Under the pieces are notes generated by a model. That model worked only from the letters and a program-made list of their open reading frames with translations. It had not been told where the DNA came from and ran no database searches. 64,000 bases of DNA from Procambarus clarkii (lineage: Eukaryota > Arthropoda > Malacostraca > Decapoda > Cambaridae): positions 38,183,914-38,247,913 of the forward strand of contig NC_091176.1 of assembly GCF_040958095.1 (NCBI RefSeq), read 5' to 3'. The translations under genes and the position numbers were made by a program. Positions 37,071 through 47,140 of this stretch are shown piece after piece; the stretch's first letter is position 1, and every line of letters begins with the position of its first letter.

Positions 37071-37350
37071 CACACACTCATGCCAAAGAAAACTTATATC
37101 AAGTAAATCTAGCTTGTATTAAGCAAGACAATGTTGGGCTAAATATTGATCAGTGTTATCTTATAAGCAGTGAAGCTTGCTTAATGAATATTCTTGGTCG
37201 CTAAACGGTGCTCAAAGTTACTCAAGAAGCCTTATAAGTTCTCTAATTCATGACTTTTAATGTAAAAATATTTTTGAAACCACTGGAAGCACTGTGAATT
37301 AAACAACTGAGTTACAGATATTCACGTGTTAAAATGTAGTCAATACGTAC
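37071..37350. other. Intron 2 start, no repeat
   Basis: Ordinary AT-rich sequence beginning (minus strand) at the donor GTACGTATT. No other feature is seen. Confidence 0.5.
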
Positions 37351-38151
37351 AGGTGAGTGACGTGTAAGGGAAGTCCAGGCGACTATACCGTCCTCTTGAG
37401 GGAGGACACAGCTGAGCCGCCAGGTGGCAGCACCAGTCTATGGCGGGGTCGTCATCAGTGAGGTCCCAGTAGATGGTCAGGGTGAGCGCCCATCCCTGGT
37501 ACGGCAGACTGCCCAGGGTGTCCGGGTCCACGTAGACCGTGGCGTCCAGGGTGTCCTGGTCCACGTAGACCGTGGCGTCCAGGGTGTCCGGGTCCACGTA
37601 GCCCGTGGCGTCCAGGGTGTCCGGGTCCACGTAGCCCGTGGCGTCCAGGGTGTCCGGGTCTACGTAGCCCGTGGCGTCCAGGGTGTCCGGGTCCACGTAG
37701 CCCGTGGCGTCCAGGGTGTCCGGGTCCACTTAGCCCGTGGCGTCCAGGGTGTCCGGGTCCCCGTAGCTCATGGCGTCCAGGGTGTCCGGGTCCCCGTAGC
37801 TCATGGCGTCCAGGGTGTCCGGGTCCCCGTAGCTCATGGCGTCCAGGGTGTCCGGGTCCACGTAGCCCGTGGCGTCCAGGGTGTCCGGGTCCCCGTAGCT
37901 CATGGCGTCCAGCGTGTCCGGGTCCCCGTAGCTCATGGCGTCCAGGGTGTCCGGGTCCCCGTAGCTCATGGCGTCCAGGGTGTCCGGGTCCACGTAGCCC
38001 GTGGCGTCCAGGGTGTCCGGGTCCCCGTAGCTCATGGCGTCCAGGGTGTCCGGGTCCACGTAGCCCGTGGCGTCCAGGGTGTCCGGGTCCCCGTAGCTCA
38101 TGGCGTCCAGGGTGTCCGGGTCCACGTAGCCCGTGGCGTCCAGGTCAATGT
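37351..38151 (-). pseudogene. Exon 2 of the receptor gene with 11-residue coding repeats
   Basis: Bounded by the acceptor TGTATGTCTTCAG and the donor CACCT/GTACGTATT. It opens in phase 1 with DIDLDATGYVDPDTLDA, carries about 19 tandem 33-bp units (DPDTLDATGYV and DPDTLDAMSYG types), then a unique tail (LGSLPYQGWALTLTIYWDLT and AIDWCCHLAAQLCPPS). The spacing and Leu pattern resemble LRR strands. One unit has TAC changed to TAA at 37730-37732, an in-frame stop. The exon is 801 nt. The array probably arose by expansion of a single exon segment, because its unit matches the exon's own flanks. Confidence 0.7.
37508..38145 (-). repeat. 33-bp minisatellite inside exon 2
   Basis: About 19 copies on GGCGTCCAGGGTGTCCGGGT (plus strand). 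Two main unit types alternate irregularly: one with CACGTAGCCCGT, one with CCCGTAGCTCAT. All copies keep 33 bp, preserving frame. Confidence 0.96.
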
Positions 38152-38319
38152 CTGAAGACATACACTGAGATACAGTCACTGTCGTTACTGGTATGTTCTA
38201 AGATATAACAAGAAGACATACTGAGCCATCCACTCACCTTACTGCTGGGTTTATTACTTGATGACAAGTCCGTATTTTGGACACTATTAATAGCATCTAA
38301 ACTATGTATTAATAGCTTT

Positions 38320-38760
38320 TAAAAGCCACGGTCAAGGTCATCTGTATCAATGGTCAAGGTCATCTGTATCATGGTCAAGGTCACAGTCAAGGTCATCTGT
38401 ATCATGGTCAAGGTCACAATCAAGGTCATCTGTATCATGGTCAAGGTCACAGTCAAGGTCATCTGTATCAATGGTCAAGGTCATCTGTAACAATGGTCAA
38501 GGTCATCTGCATCAATGGTCAAGGTCATCTGTGTCAATGGTCAAGGTTATCTGTGTCATGGTCAAGGTCACAGTCAAGGTCATCTGTATCATGGTCAAGG
38601 TCACCGTCATGGTCATCTGTATCAATGGTCAAGGTCATCTGTGTCAATGGTCAAGGTCATCTGTGTCATGGTCAAGGTCACAGTCAAGGTCATCTGTGTC
38701 AATGGTCATGGTCATCTTTATCAATGGTCAAGGTCGCATTAGAAGGTCATATAAACTAAG
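38320..38760. repeat. TCAAGGTCA-rich tandem repeat in intron 1
   Basis: Imperfect units of 18-33 bp such as GGTCAAGGTCATCTGTATCA. TCAAGGTCA occurs roughly two dozen times. It matches the extended half-site bound by monomeric nuclear receptors of the FTZ-F1/ERR type. I infer no regulatory role, because the motif density follows from tandem duplication. Confidence 0.9.
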
Positions 38761-39495
38761 TCAAGGTCACAGTGAAAGGTCATCTGGACCAAGAATCAAG
38801 GTCACAGGGATAGATGGGTCACCTGAATTAAGGATCAAAGTTAATTAACCAAGGGATCAAGGTCACAGTGAAAGGTCATCTTGGACAGGAATTAGGTCAC
38901 AGTAAAAGGTCATCTTGAACAGGAATTAGGTCACAGTGAAAGGTCATCTTGAACAGGAATTAGGTCACAGTGAAAGGTCATCTTGAACAGGAATTAGGTC
39001 ACAGTAAAAGGTCATCTTGAACAGGAATTAGGTCACAGTGAAAGGTCATCCTGAACAGGAATTAGTTCACAGTGAAAGGTCATCTTGAACAGGAATTAGG
39101 TCACAGAGAAAGGTCATCTTGAACAGGAATTAGGTCAGTGTGAAAGGTCATCTTGAACAGGAAATAGGTCACAGTAAAAGGTCATCCTGAACAGGAATTA
39201 GGTCACAGTAAAAGGTCATCCTGAACAGGAATTAGGTCACAGTGAAAGGTCATCCTAGACAGGAATTAGGTCACAGTGAAAGGTCATCTTGAACAGGAAT
39301 TAGGTCACAATGAAAGGTCATCCTGAACAGGAATTAGGTCACAGTGAAAGGTCATCTTGAACAGGAATTAGGTCACAGTGAAAGGCCATCTTGAACAGGA
39401 ATTAGGTCACAGTGAAAGGTCATCCTGAACAGGAATTAGGTCACAGTGAAAGGTCATCTTAAACAGGAATTAGGTCACAGTGAAAGGAGATCTGT
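38761..39495. repeat. 34-bp minisatellite in intron 1
   Basis: About 18 copies of a unit containing AGGTCACAGTGAAAGGTCAT and CTTGAACAGGAATT. Each unit has two AGGTCA half-sites in direct orientation, 7 bp apart. It is related to the preceding TCAAGGTCA array, with which it merges near 38770-38870. Confidence 0.93.
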
Positions 39496-39664
39496 ACCAC
39501 GAGTCAAAGTCAAAGTGGTAAGTCATCTGAACCAAAAGTATGGCGCCGCTAAATACTTCATGAAATTATTTATGCACAAGAATATATACAGCAGCGGAAT
39601 GTTTCGAAAATTTATTATTCATGGAGTAGTCGCCCTTAATAAGTCTATATTTGTAATCAAAGTA

Positions 39665-40110
39665 GAAGGTTTGTCATCCTTAAGGTGACTATAATTGTAA
39701 ACAATATAAGGTGTTTGTCACCCTTAAGGTGACTATATTTGTAAATAATATCAGGTGTTTGTCACCCATAAGGTGACTATATTTGTAAACAATATAAGGT
39801 GTCTGTCGCTCTTAAGGTTACTATATTTGTAAACAATATTAGGTGTTTGTCGTCCGTAAGATGAATATATTTGTAAATAATATAAGGTGTTTGTCTCCCT
39901 TAAGGTGACTATATTTGTAAACAATGTTGGGAGCTTCTCGCCCTAAGGTAACTATATTTGTAAACAATATCAGGTGTTTGTCGTCCATAAGATGAATATA
40001 TTTGTAAACAATATAAGGTGTTTGTCTCCCTTAAGGTGATTATGTTTGTAAACAATATAAGGAGTCTTTCGTCGATAAGATTGTAAACATATATGTAAAC
40101 AATGTAAATC
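39665..40110. repeat. 44-bp degenerate minisatellite in intron 1
   Basis: About ten copies on AAGGTGACTATATTTGTAAA and AATATAAGGTGTTTGTC. It ends about 100 bp before the exon 1 donor. Confidence 0.9.
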
Positions 40111-40351
40111 TGAATTACTATATTAAACATGACGAATGAAGCCCTTTGCGTAATTTTGGTATTAATAAATAACCCTAAAATTATGGTGGAAAATATGAAT
40201 ATTTACCAAGATACTGCAGGTGAGGAAGGTGAGACAGGTGACGGATGAGGACGGGCAGTTGCTGTAGTGTGAGGTACAGGTCGAGGCTCTCGAGGGTGGG
40301 CGGCAGGAGGGGTATGTCTGCCTCAGACAAGACACCAACAAACTCCTCTAA

Positions 40352-41395
40352 GGGGCCATGGTAACCGAAAATCCGATGAAAAATGGAATATTTACGAAAA
40401 ATTACGAAAAATACTACAACGTTCTGGCAACACTGTGGTCCAAACCGTTTAATGATATCTTGAAAATTAACGTAATTAGAGTCAAATTTCCCGCTGCAAC
40501 TTTCGTGAATCTGGTCCTCGCGCCGTGAGTGCGCCGCGGGGTATTGTATCTTACGTTGTAGAAGTCTTATTTTTCGTAATAGCGTTGAAAATAACATGTT
40601 ATGCATAAAATGAATATAAACTCACTAAATGGCAACAGTATCGTGTGGCAGAGAGGGTCCTATGTGGCTCCCCCATCAGTGACTCTGTGTCTCTCGTGGG
40701 GTGTGGTTGTATCGCTGACGCGCTCTCACACTATCTCCCAGAACTCATGCTATTATTGTTATTTGTACTGCAATATGACTTACCAAACGAACAAGAGACA
40801 AGCATTGAAAGCTAGATGCATGCGAGCTCTCCATAGAAGGTACTAGTTGGCCGCAATGCGTAAATCACGCATGACCGCGAGTACAGTAACTTGTCGCGCG
40901 CGCTACGCAACTCCAACTTTTACAACTAGATCTCGTTTCACAGCCTTTATTTATTATTCAATTTACATGAAACTTGCACATTATATGTAGAGTTTACGCC
41001 TCTATAAACGCATGTCATTATTCTTATCTACGTAGATTTATTGATTTTATAAATAATGATACACTTCATTTTGTTGCATACGTTTTTGGGAAACTTTTAT
41101 AAATCTGTATTATTGCACTAAATACATCTGGGATAATGATGTGACATGCAAATCTTTATTATATAGTAAGATCATAGCTGAGTGTCGTATAAATGATTTT
41201 GGTTCACAATTGTGGGCTGTGAAATCAATTGAACATGGTTGAAAAATTCTTCTTTTTTTTTTTTATTTTTTTTATCCGTCTCAATTTAGGCTGAGATGCT
41301 GAAACTTGGCCTAGGTGCAGCACCTTTCACATGTATCAGGATAATAAATTATGAATACCCTACAACAATTTTTTATATCCTGGTACCATGGCCCC
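40352..41395. mobile_element. 1,044-bp non-autonomous TIR transposon in the LRR exon
   Basis: The ends are inverted repeats: left GGGGCCATGGTAACC, right GGTACCATGGCCCC. They are flanked by CTAA on both sides (40348-40351 and 41396-41399), a target duplication. If the duplication is read as TAA it fits PIF/Harbinger-type targets. The interior is AT-rich, without a transposase frame, and holds a T-rich run near 41245-41275. Deleting it with one CTAA rejoins the LRR reading frame exactly, which is strong evidence for the boundaries. Confidence 0.85.
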
Positions 41396-42878
41396 CTAAG
41401 GTACACTTACTGTCGGGGGCTGTCAGCCTCTCCAAACATTGTTTTAATATAACACATCTCTCTTTGCTGTCTAATCTAAAGTGAAGATCTAAGGATATGG
41501 TTACCTTCATTTTTGCCAGCACTGACAGTGTAGACAGACAATGCTTTAGTTGGGATGTATCGTTTATGTTTAGGTAAATGTTCTTAGGTGTCACCTTCTT
41601 AAGAACAAGCGGCAGGACAACCAACGAGTCAACACTCTCTATTGTCCACACTTGTTCTGTACGCAGCTTCTCACACACGGCTTGGATGACGTGCTCACTC
41701 CCGCGGGACTCTGCTACATGCTTCAACAGCTCGTCAGTCGATTTTGTAACCATCTTGCACAGGTCAATTATGTGAGTAATGAACTTGTGCTCTACTCCCC
41801 GGGCACACAGCACCCCGGTAGTGCTAACCAAAATGTTCTGCCATCTGGGGCGCTCCCTAAACTCTTGTTGTACGTCGCTAATATCAAACTTTGACCCTCT
41901 CAGGTGTTCTCCCAAGGAACCCTTTTCCTTACGTACAACATCCACCAAGAGGTCAAAGATTATAGAGCTTTCCCCTGACACACGGTGTGATGCTGGATCA
42001 CCTCGGTCTTGCTCAGCCCTCAACAAGAGAGCGACCAGCCTCCTGCTGGCACAATACTCCTGGTACCTGGCGTGAAAATAGCCAAACACCCACACCACAC
42101 TGAGGCCCCGACGGTAGCTGGTTCTTGTGAAATAGTTGGACAAGACCTCCTCCTGCGGCAGTCCCAGAGTGTCACACTTCTCCCTAATCTCCGCTTCCGT
42201 CTCCGGCCAAAGGTCGTACTCCTGCCTCTGGATCCCTCTTAAACTAATCTCTTCTAAGAACAACAGAAACTGGTCACATTTTCCTTTAGGGTCCACCACA
42301 TGTTTGTCTGTGAGTCTGGACACCAGTTTACTGGTTATGAAGTCATGAATCTTCTCGTAGACTTGAGTGTTTGTGGTGAGGTTGTTAAATTCTTCTGGAG
42401 CCTCGACACACAGCAGCGCCAACAAGGTCAAGGTGAGTGGAGTGTTGAGGTACTCACCCAGGAACTGACTCATCTGCTCCAGCCGCTGGGTAAACCTCCC
42501 TGTGATGACACTCCGTTGGCACTCTTCCTCCACCAGCACCTTGATGGTTCTCTCGGCGAACTCCACGCGACGTTCTGGAGTGATGCCCAAGACGAGGATG
42601 TTGCAGCGAGGTCTGGTGTGTGGGACGAGCTGTGACAGTTGTTGGTCCCACCCCGGCCGTGTGGTTATCACCAACCTCACATCCTTGCCAGGCAGGTGCA
42701 ACAGCTCCTTCACCAGCCTTCCTGAATGGTCGTTGACCTCGTCGTAGCCGTCAATCAGGACTAATATATTTAAGCTCAAGATTATCTCCTTAAACAGCTG
42801 GAAGTCGGCACCAGAATCACTAAGTGTTTGAGGCAGCAACTGGCGGAGGAGACCATCGAAGGTATTAAGATGTGTGTC

Positions 42879-43721
42879 TGTTACCACCCTTGAGACTAAA
42901 TAAGGTTCTTCTCCCCGCAGTGCAATAAAGAAAATAATAAATCGGCCTTGCCAACAACTGTCTAGGGGTAAATATAAATCACTGCATAAAAATGGAGAAC
43001 AATATATTTATGCTAAGGGGGACAATCATAAAAAAACACTTAAAGGTATCAATAATAACAACCAGAAATATTCTTCAGCATGCAAATCATAGAATAACCT
43101 CCTTATTGAGACATGAGCACTATCACTAAGACATGGATTAATTAGAGAGATATATACAATATGATCTAACCAAATAATTAACATTTATATGGGCTAAAAT
43201 AACAGTGACCAAGGACTTAACTTAAAACACATCTTCACTCGACTTCAGCTGCCACGCTTCTGCCCACGCCTTGGACCGCAGGCCAAGCGTCTACCAAAAA
43301 AATCAACTAACCGTCCACACAAAACATTGTGGAAAATCTAATAATAAAACGCAGCACTAATATTCAAAACATTGTTAAACTAAAGAATAGTAAACACTGG
43401 TACAACATTCTATATAATAATACAGAAACCAAATATGGGCATAATTTAAGGTGAAACTATAAACACTCAATTGACAACAATGTTCCCACACTGGCCATAT
43501 CCAAATATGGTCAACCGCCCACACGGAGAAACTACATGAGAATTTAACACCAAAAGCCTCACACAATATAATGTAACTCATGCACACTACTGCATGCTAT
43601 AATATATATATATATAACATACAAATCTTATATCATACAACTAGATGCTATATTAAAGAACAAGACAATAAAGTAATATGAGAATCAAGAGTAATGCAGA
43701 ATCCTAGTAAGATTCGTAACA
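42879..43721 (+). mobile_element. Solo LTR (843 bp) inserted in the NACHT domain
   Basis: The element begins TGTTACCACCCTTGAG and ends GATTCGTAACA (TG...CA). It is flanked by the 5-bp duplication GTGTC (42874-42878 and 43722-43726). The frames on either side join in frame across one GTGTC (minus: CRDT to HLNTFDG). No internal gag-pol sequence is present. AATAAA occurs near its end (about 43665), fitting plus orientation. Its termini resemble the solo LTR at 48436-49472, so a related family is possible. Confidence 0.85.
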
Positions 43722-44738
43722 GTGTCCCTGCACTGTACATAGAAAACGAGGTCCACAGTGCCCAGGTGACATATGGTAGCAGGGTCCTTTACCCACTTCT
43801 CGAGGATGAGCTTGAGTAAAGTTGTCTTGCCCATACCACCTTCCCCCGTCAGGAGGACACACTGAGGGACTCTTCCGTCCTCTCGTCTCATGCTCAAGAT
43901 GTCTTCATAGTTTATATCCTGACCCTTGGCCGCGTGGGAGGGTCTTGCCCCTATGACGGGATCTTCAAGGAGTCGTAGTCGTGTAAAAGCAAGACTTGGG
44001 TTGTAGTTAATGTTGAGGAGGAGCCAGGGTGCGGGAACAATCTGGTACAGCAGTTTATACCCGTCAGTTAGCTCCTGCTTGCTCATCTGCTTAACCTCTT
44101 CTGGGATGTGGCTTCTGAACATCTTAATCTCCTGGCGGAGCTGAGGCAAGTACGCCACATCTGAGGGATCCAGCGGCTCTCTGACCTTCGCTAGCAGACC
44201 ACCAATATACTTGGTGACATCTCTGGTCACGTGGTCCACATCCTGGCTGTTTGTCCCACATCGGACGCCGGCCTCAGCCAGCATCTTAGCCAATAAGCCA
44301 CTGAGCTCCGTCAGTGTTGACGTAAGATCTTGCACTGACATTTCCACATTATCATGGGCCAACGTGTTTCGGTGTTTCTTCAGCTTGTAAATGAGGTGTT
44401 CAAGTGATGGTCCCTGAGGCCCTGGAGTGGTCCACGTGGGGTCATTCATCTCAGCCAGACCACACACACGTTGCAGGAGTTTATACAACAGGGTGATGTC
44501 AAAAGTTGCCGCGTCAGAGGAAGCTTCGAGTTTATCCCTCTGTTGAGCATCGAAGACACGCCTGTACTGAGCATTGGTGTACCCCAAGTCCTGAGTGAGG
44601 TAAGTCACTACTGGGAAGGTGCCCCGGTACGACCACAAACACACTTGCTAGCGCGTCTCGTCCTGCCTTAGTCACAGCCAGTCCATACCGCAGTCTGTTC
44701 ACATCTTCCGGTTGGATAACAGGACTGGAGGCCGCCAT

Positions 44739-44869
44739 ATTGGGCCGTATGATTCTCACCTCACACAACTGTTGTCAAGTTTCTCAGGAGCAGTAAATGT
44801 CCCACGCTGGTTTTGTTATTATATTATGTTTAAAAACATAACATTGTTTCTCACTGTCGGAGACGGGCA
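44739..44869 (-). other. Presumed 5' flank of the receptor gene
   Basis: About 130 bp between the start codon and a SINE remnant. No TATA box or initiator could be assigned with confidence. The upstream exon or promoter may lie beyond the SINE. Confidence 0.3.
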
Positions 44870-45070
44870 GCTTGTTAGGCTTGTGTAGGCCTTCCTAAGC
44901 CAACGACAGACCTTCCTCAGGATGCATCCCTCAACAGTTGACTAATTTCCAGGTTAATATTTACTGCTAGGTGAACAGAGGTATCAGGAGGCTGAGCATC
45001 TCACACTGCCAGGGAATCAAACTCGGATCTAATCGGTGATGATCCGACTGCATTAACCATAATACAGTCA
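44870..45070 (-). mobile_element. Decayed tRNA-SINE related to the 21.0-kb copy
   Basis: Shared blocks occur in the same order as at 21060-21200: CAACAGTTGACTAATTTCCA against GACAGCTGACTAACACCCA, and ATTTACTGCTAGGTGAACAG against ATTTTACTGCTAGGTAACAG. A box-B-like GTTTGATTCCC lies on the minus strand (complement of about 45012-45022). It is heavily mutated and 3'-truncated. Confidence 0.6.
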
Positions 45071-45483
45071 CTTAATTGACCAAAAATATAAGTGATTTCC
45101 AAATAAACCAAATTTTACAAAATGTGTTCACATGTTAATGCAATATTCGGTTCCAGCTTTATTTGTTATTTTCAATTTGTTCTTTAACTAATTATTTTCT
45201 TCAGTCTTTATACTCTTCAGATTTCTGTCATCTGGAAGAACAATTTAACGTTATTAAAACAAGATGTTAGTGTTAAACATTGGGTAAGAAATAAATTTTT
45301 GAGATCACTAAAACAAATAAAATTCCAAAGTCTGCCTCCTGCATTTTGTTATATTTTATAACTTAAAACTTGTCAATATTTTGACATAACTCCTGTGATC
45401 ATTGTGGTGTTGGCTTCTGGTTTAGGTAGAGTAATGGTGCTCATTTTCTCACACAGAAATATACGGTGTAGCATTTAGTAATG
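45071..45483. other. AT-rich sequence, nothing recognised
   Basis: About 410 bp, AT-rich, without repeats or motifs I can name. Confidence 0.5.
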
Positions 45484-45850
45484 TTATTCTCTGCCTTTAT
45501 CTTGCTCTTGTAAGGACCTATTTAGATTATGCAGTTCAGTTTGGTCAACATACAATATACTGGACATAATTTAACTTGAACCCATAAAGAGAAGAATGAC
45601 AGAGTTGATCTCAGGAATTAGAAATCTCCCTTATTAAGAGAGATTAAGGAAGCTATGTTTACACATTCTTCGGAAAGTATAGTTGATATTATTGATGTTG
45701 TCAAAAGGATGAAAAGTTATATCGAAGGTAGTAATAATAAGTTGTTAACTGCATCAACACAAAATAGAACAAGAAATGATAAATCTGTATCAATAAAAAT
45801 AATGTCTGCTTCTCTGTCTATGCGAGCTAGAAGACCCTACTCAGGGAGCT
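45484..45850 (+). pseudogene. LINE RT C-terminal remnant
   Basis: Broken plus frames contain RRMTELISGIRN-like and MFTHSSESIVDIIDVVKRMK segments, as in the region after the RT palm of CR1/jockey-like LINEs. A related stretch (TCAGGAATTAGAAA...AAGAGAGATTAAG) occurs inverted at 52110-52330, on the far side of the 23/24-bp array. Several stops are present. Confidence 0.5.
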
Positions 45851-46179
45851 AGCCTCACCTAATTTCTAACAGTAATTCCTGCTGGGTATGTGCCCAACAG
45901 GGACTGGCATATATGTAGGGAGTACAACTTTAAAGAGTACCAAAGCTACCCCCCTACCACGAACTTTGCTATATCATATTAATTAGGCTTCGAATTATTT
46001 ATTTATTTTCTTGCAAGGGTTCCCATCTGAGCTTCTGTGTAGATCGCCCTCTCCCCCTCCGCTCTCTTGTGGACAATATTCACAGTATAATGTTAACAAC
46101 TTACATGGAGTTTACTACAAGTAAACTTCCGTCCCCTGAGAGTCTCTTATAGGAGCAACGATGGAGGGCCGCGTAGAGG
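45851..46179. other. No recognisable feature
   Basis: About 330 bp between the LINE remnant and the next array. Nothing further is identified. Confidence 0.45.
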
Positions 46180-47091
46180 CTCATCATATAAAATGGCCGC
46201 CTAGAGGCATATAAAATGGCCGCCTAGAGGGACATAAAATGGCAACCTAGAAGCCAATAAATGGGCAGCCTAGACGCCCCTAAAATGGCCAGCTAGAGGA
46301 CCCTAAAATGGCCGCCTAGAGGCCCATATAGGGGCCGCCTAAAGGCCCCTAAAATGGCCGCCTAGTAGCCCGTAAAATGGCCGCCTAGAGGACTAAAAAA
46401 GGGCACCCTTGAGGAACATAAAATGGCTGCCTAGAAACCCTTAAAATGGCCGCTTTGAGGCCCATAAAAAGGCCGCCTAGAGGCCCATAAAGAGGCCGCC
46501 TAAATGCACATAAAAAGGCCCCCCTTAAGGTGCACAAAGGGGCCGCCTAAAAGCACATAAAGGGCCGCCTAGAGGCACATAAAGGGGCCGCCAAGAGGTG
46601 CATAAAGGGACCGCCTAGAGGTGCATAAAGGGGCCGCCTAGAGGCACATAAAGGGGCCGCCTAGAGGCACATAAAGGGGCCGCCTAGAGGCACATAAAGG
46701 GGCCGCCTAGAGGTGCATAAAGAGGCTGCCTAGAGGTAAATAAAGGGGCCGCCTAGAGGCACATAAAGGGGCCGCCTAGAGGTGCATAAAGGGGCAGCCT
46801 AGAGGTGCATAAAGGGGCCGCCTAGAGGTAAATAAAGAGGCTGCCTAGAGGTAAATAAAGGGGCCGCCTAGAGGCACATAAAGGGGCCGCCTAGAGGCAC
46901 ATAAAGGGGCCGCCTAGAGGTGCATAAAGAGGCTGCCTAGAGGTAAATAAAGGGGTCGCCTAGAGGCACATAAAGGGGCCGCCTAGAGGTGCATAAAGAG
47001 GCTGCCTAGAGGTAAATAAAGGGGCCGCCTAGGGGCACATAAAGAGGCCGCCTAGAGGTAAATAAAGAGGCCGCCTAGAGGCACATAAAGG
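46180..47091. repeat. 22-24-bp minisatellite, left part
   Basis: Units on GGCCGCCTAGAGGCACATAA with variants AGGTGCATAAA and AGGTAAATAAA. Left units (46190-46500) are more degenerate (CCCTAAAATGGCCGCC) than right ones. It is interrupted at 47092 by a LINE and resumes at 49822. Confidence 0.95.
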
Positions 47092-47140
47092 GACGGATAT
47101 TACCACAAACTCGGAAAACTTTGAAAGAGAAATTGACAAT

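Larger units (their letters stand above)
25555..44738 (-). pseudogene. HEPN-NACHT-LRR receptor gene (three-exon model, disrupted)
   Basis: A minus-strand gene model: exon 1 44738-40207, exon 2 38151-37351, exon 3 25718-25555. Donors are GTAAAT and GTACGT; acceptors are TCTTCAG and TCTACAG. Both introns are phase 1 and join in frame (LPHLQYL to DIDLDA; YTSLT to CVGGERLL). Removing the solo LTR with one target repeat (848 bp) and the DNA transposon with one target repeat (1,048 bp), and allowing a 2-base deletion near 44645, gives 3,603 nt, exactly 1,201 codons including the stop. The domain order is a DZIP3-like HEPN, NACHT ATPase, then LRR-type repeats, as in intracellular NOD-like immune receptors. 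Four lesions make it a pseudogene as assembled. Confidence 0.75.
40207..44738 (-). pseudogene. Exon 1 of the receptor: HEPN, NACHT and first LRRs, broken by two insertions
   Basis: It starts at ATG 44738-44736 (AATATGGCGG; MAASSPVIQPEDVNRLRYGL). A 2-base loss near 44645 shifts frame. The DZIP3-like HEPN follows (YKLLQRVCGLAEMNDPTW; RNTLAH at 44354-44371, an RX4H motif typical of HEPN ribonucleases). NACHT Walker A is GEGGMGKTT (43820-43846), and Walker B is ILVLIDGYDEVND (42729-42767). Between them sits a solo LTR (42879-43721). A winged-helix-like region leads to LRRs, interrupted by a DNA transposon (40352-41395). Past it, EADIPLLPPTLESLDLYLTL continues the same frame to the donor at 40207. 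NACHT receptors oligomerise on ligand sensing and the LRRs sense, so the function here is inferred from the architecture. Confidence 0.82.

Noticed and set aside
43705..43722. A splice donor GTTACG ending a NACHT exon
   Set aside because: The site is weak. The TG...CA ends, GTGTC duplication and exact frame rejoining show that a solo LTR insertion explains the break better.
44532..44768. A separate small protein gene on the minus strand
   Set aside because: It is the N-terminus of the receptor's HEPN exon before a 2-base frameshift, not an independent gene.
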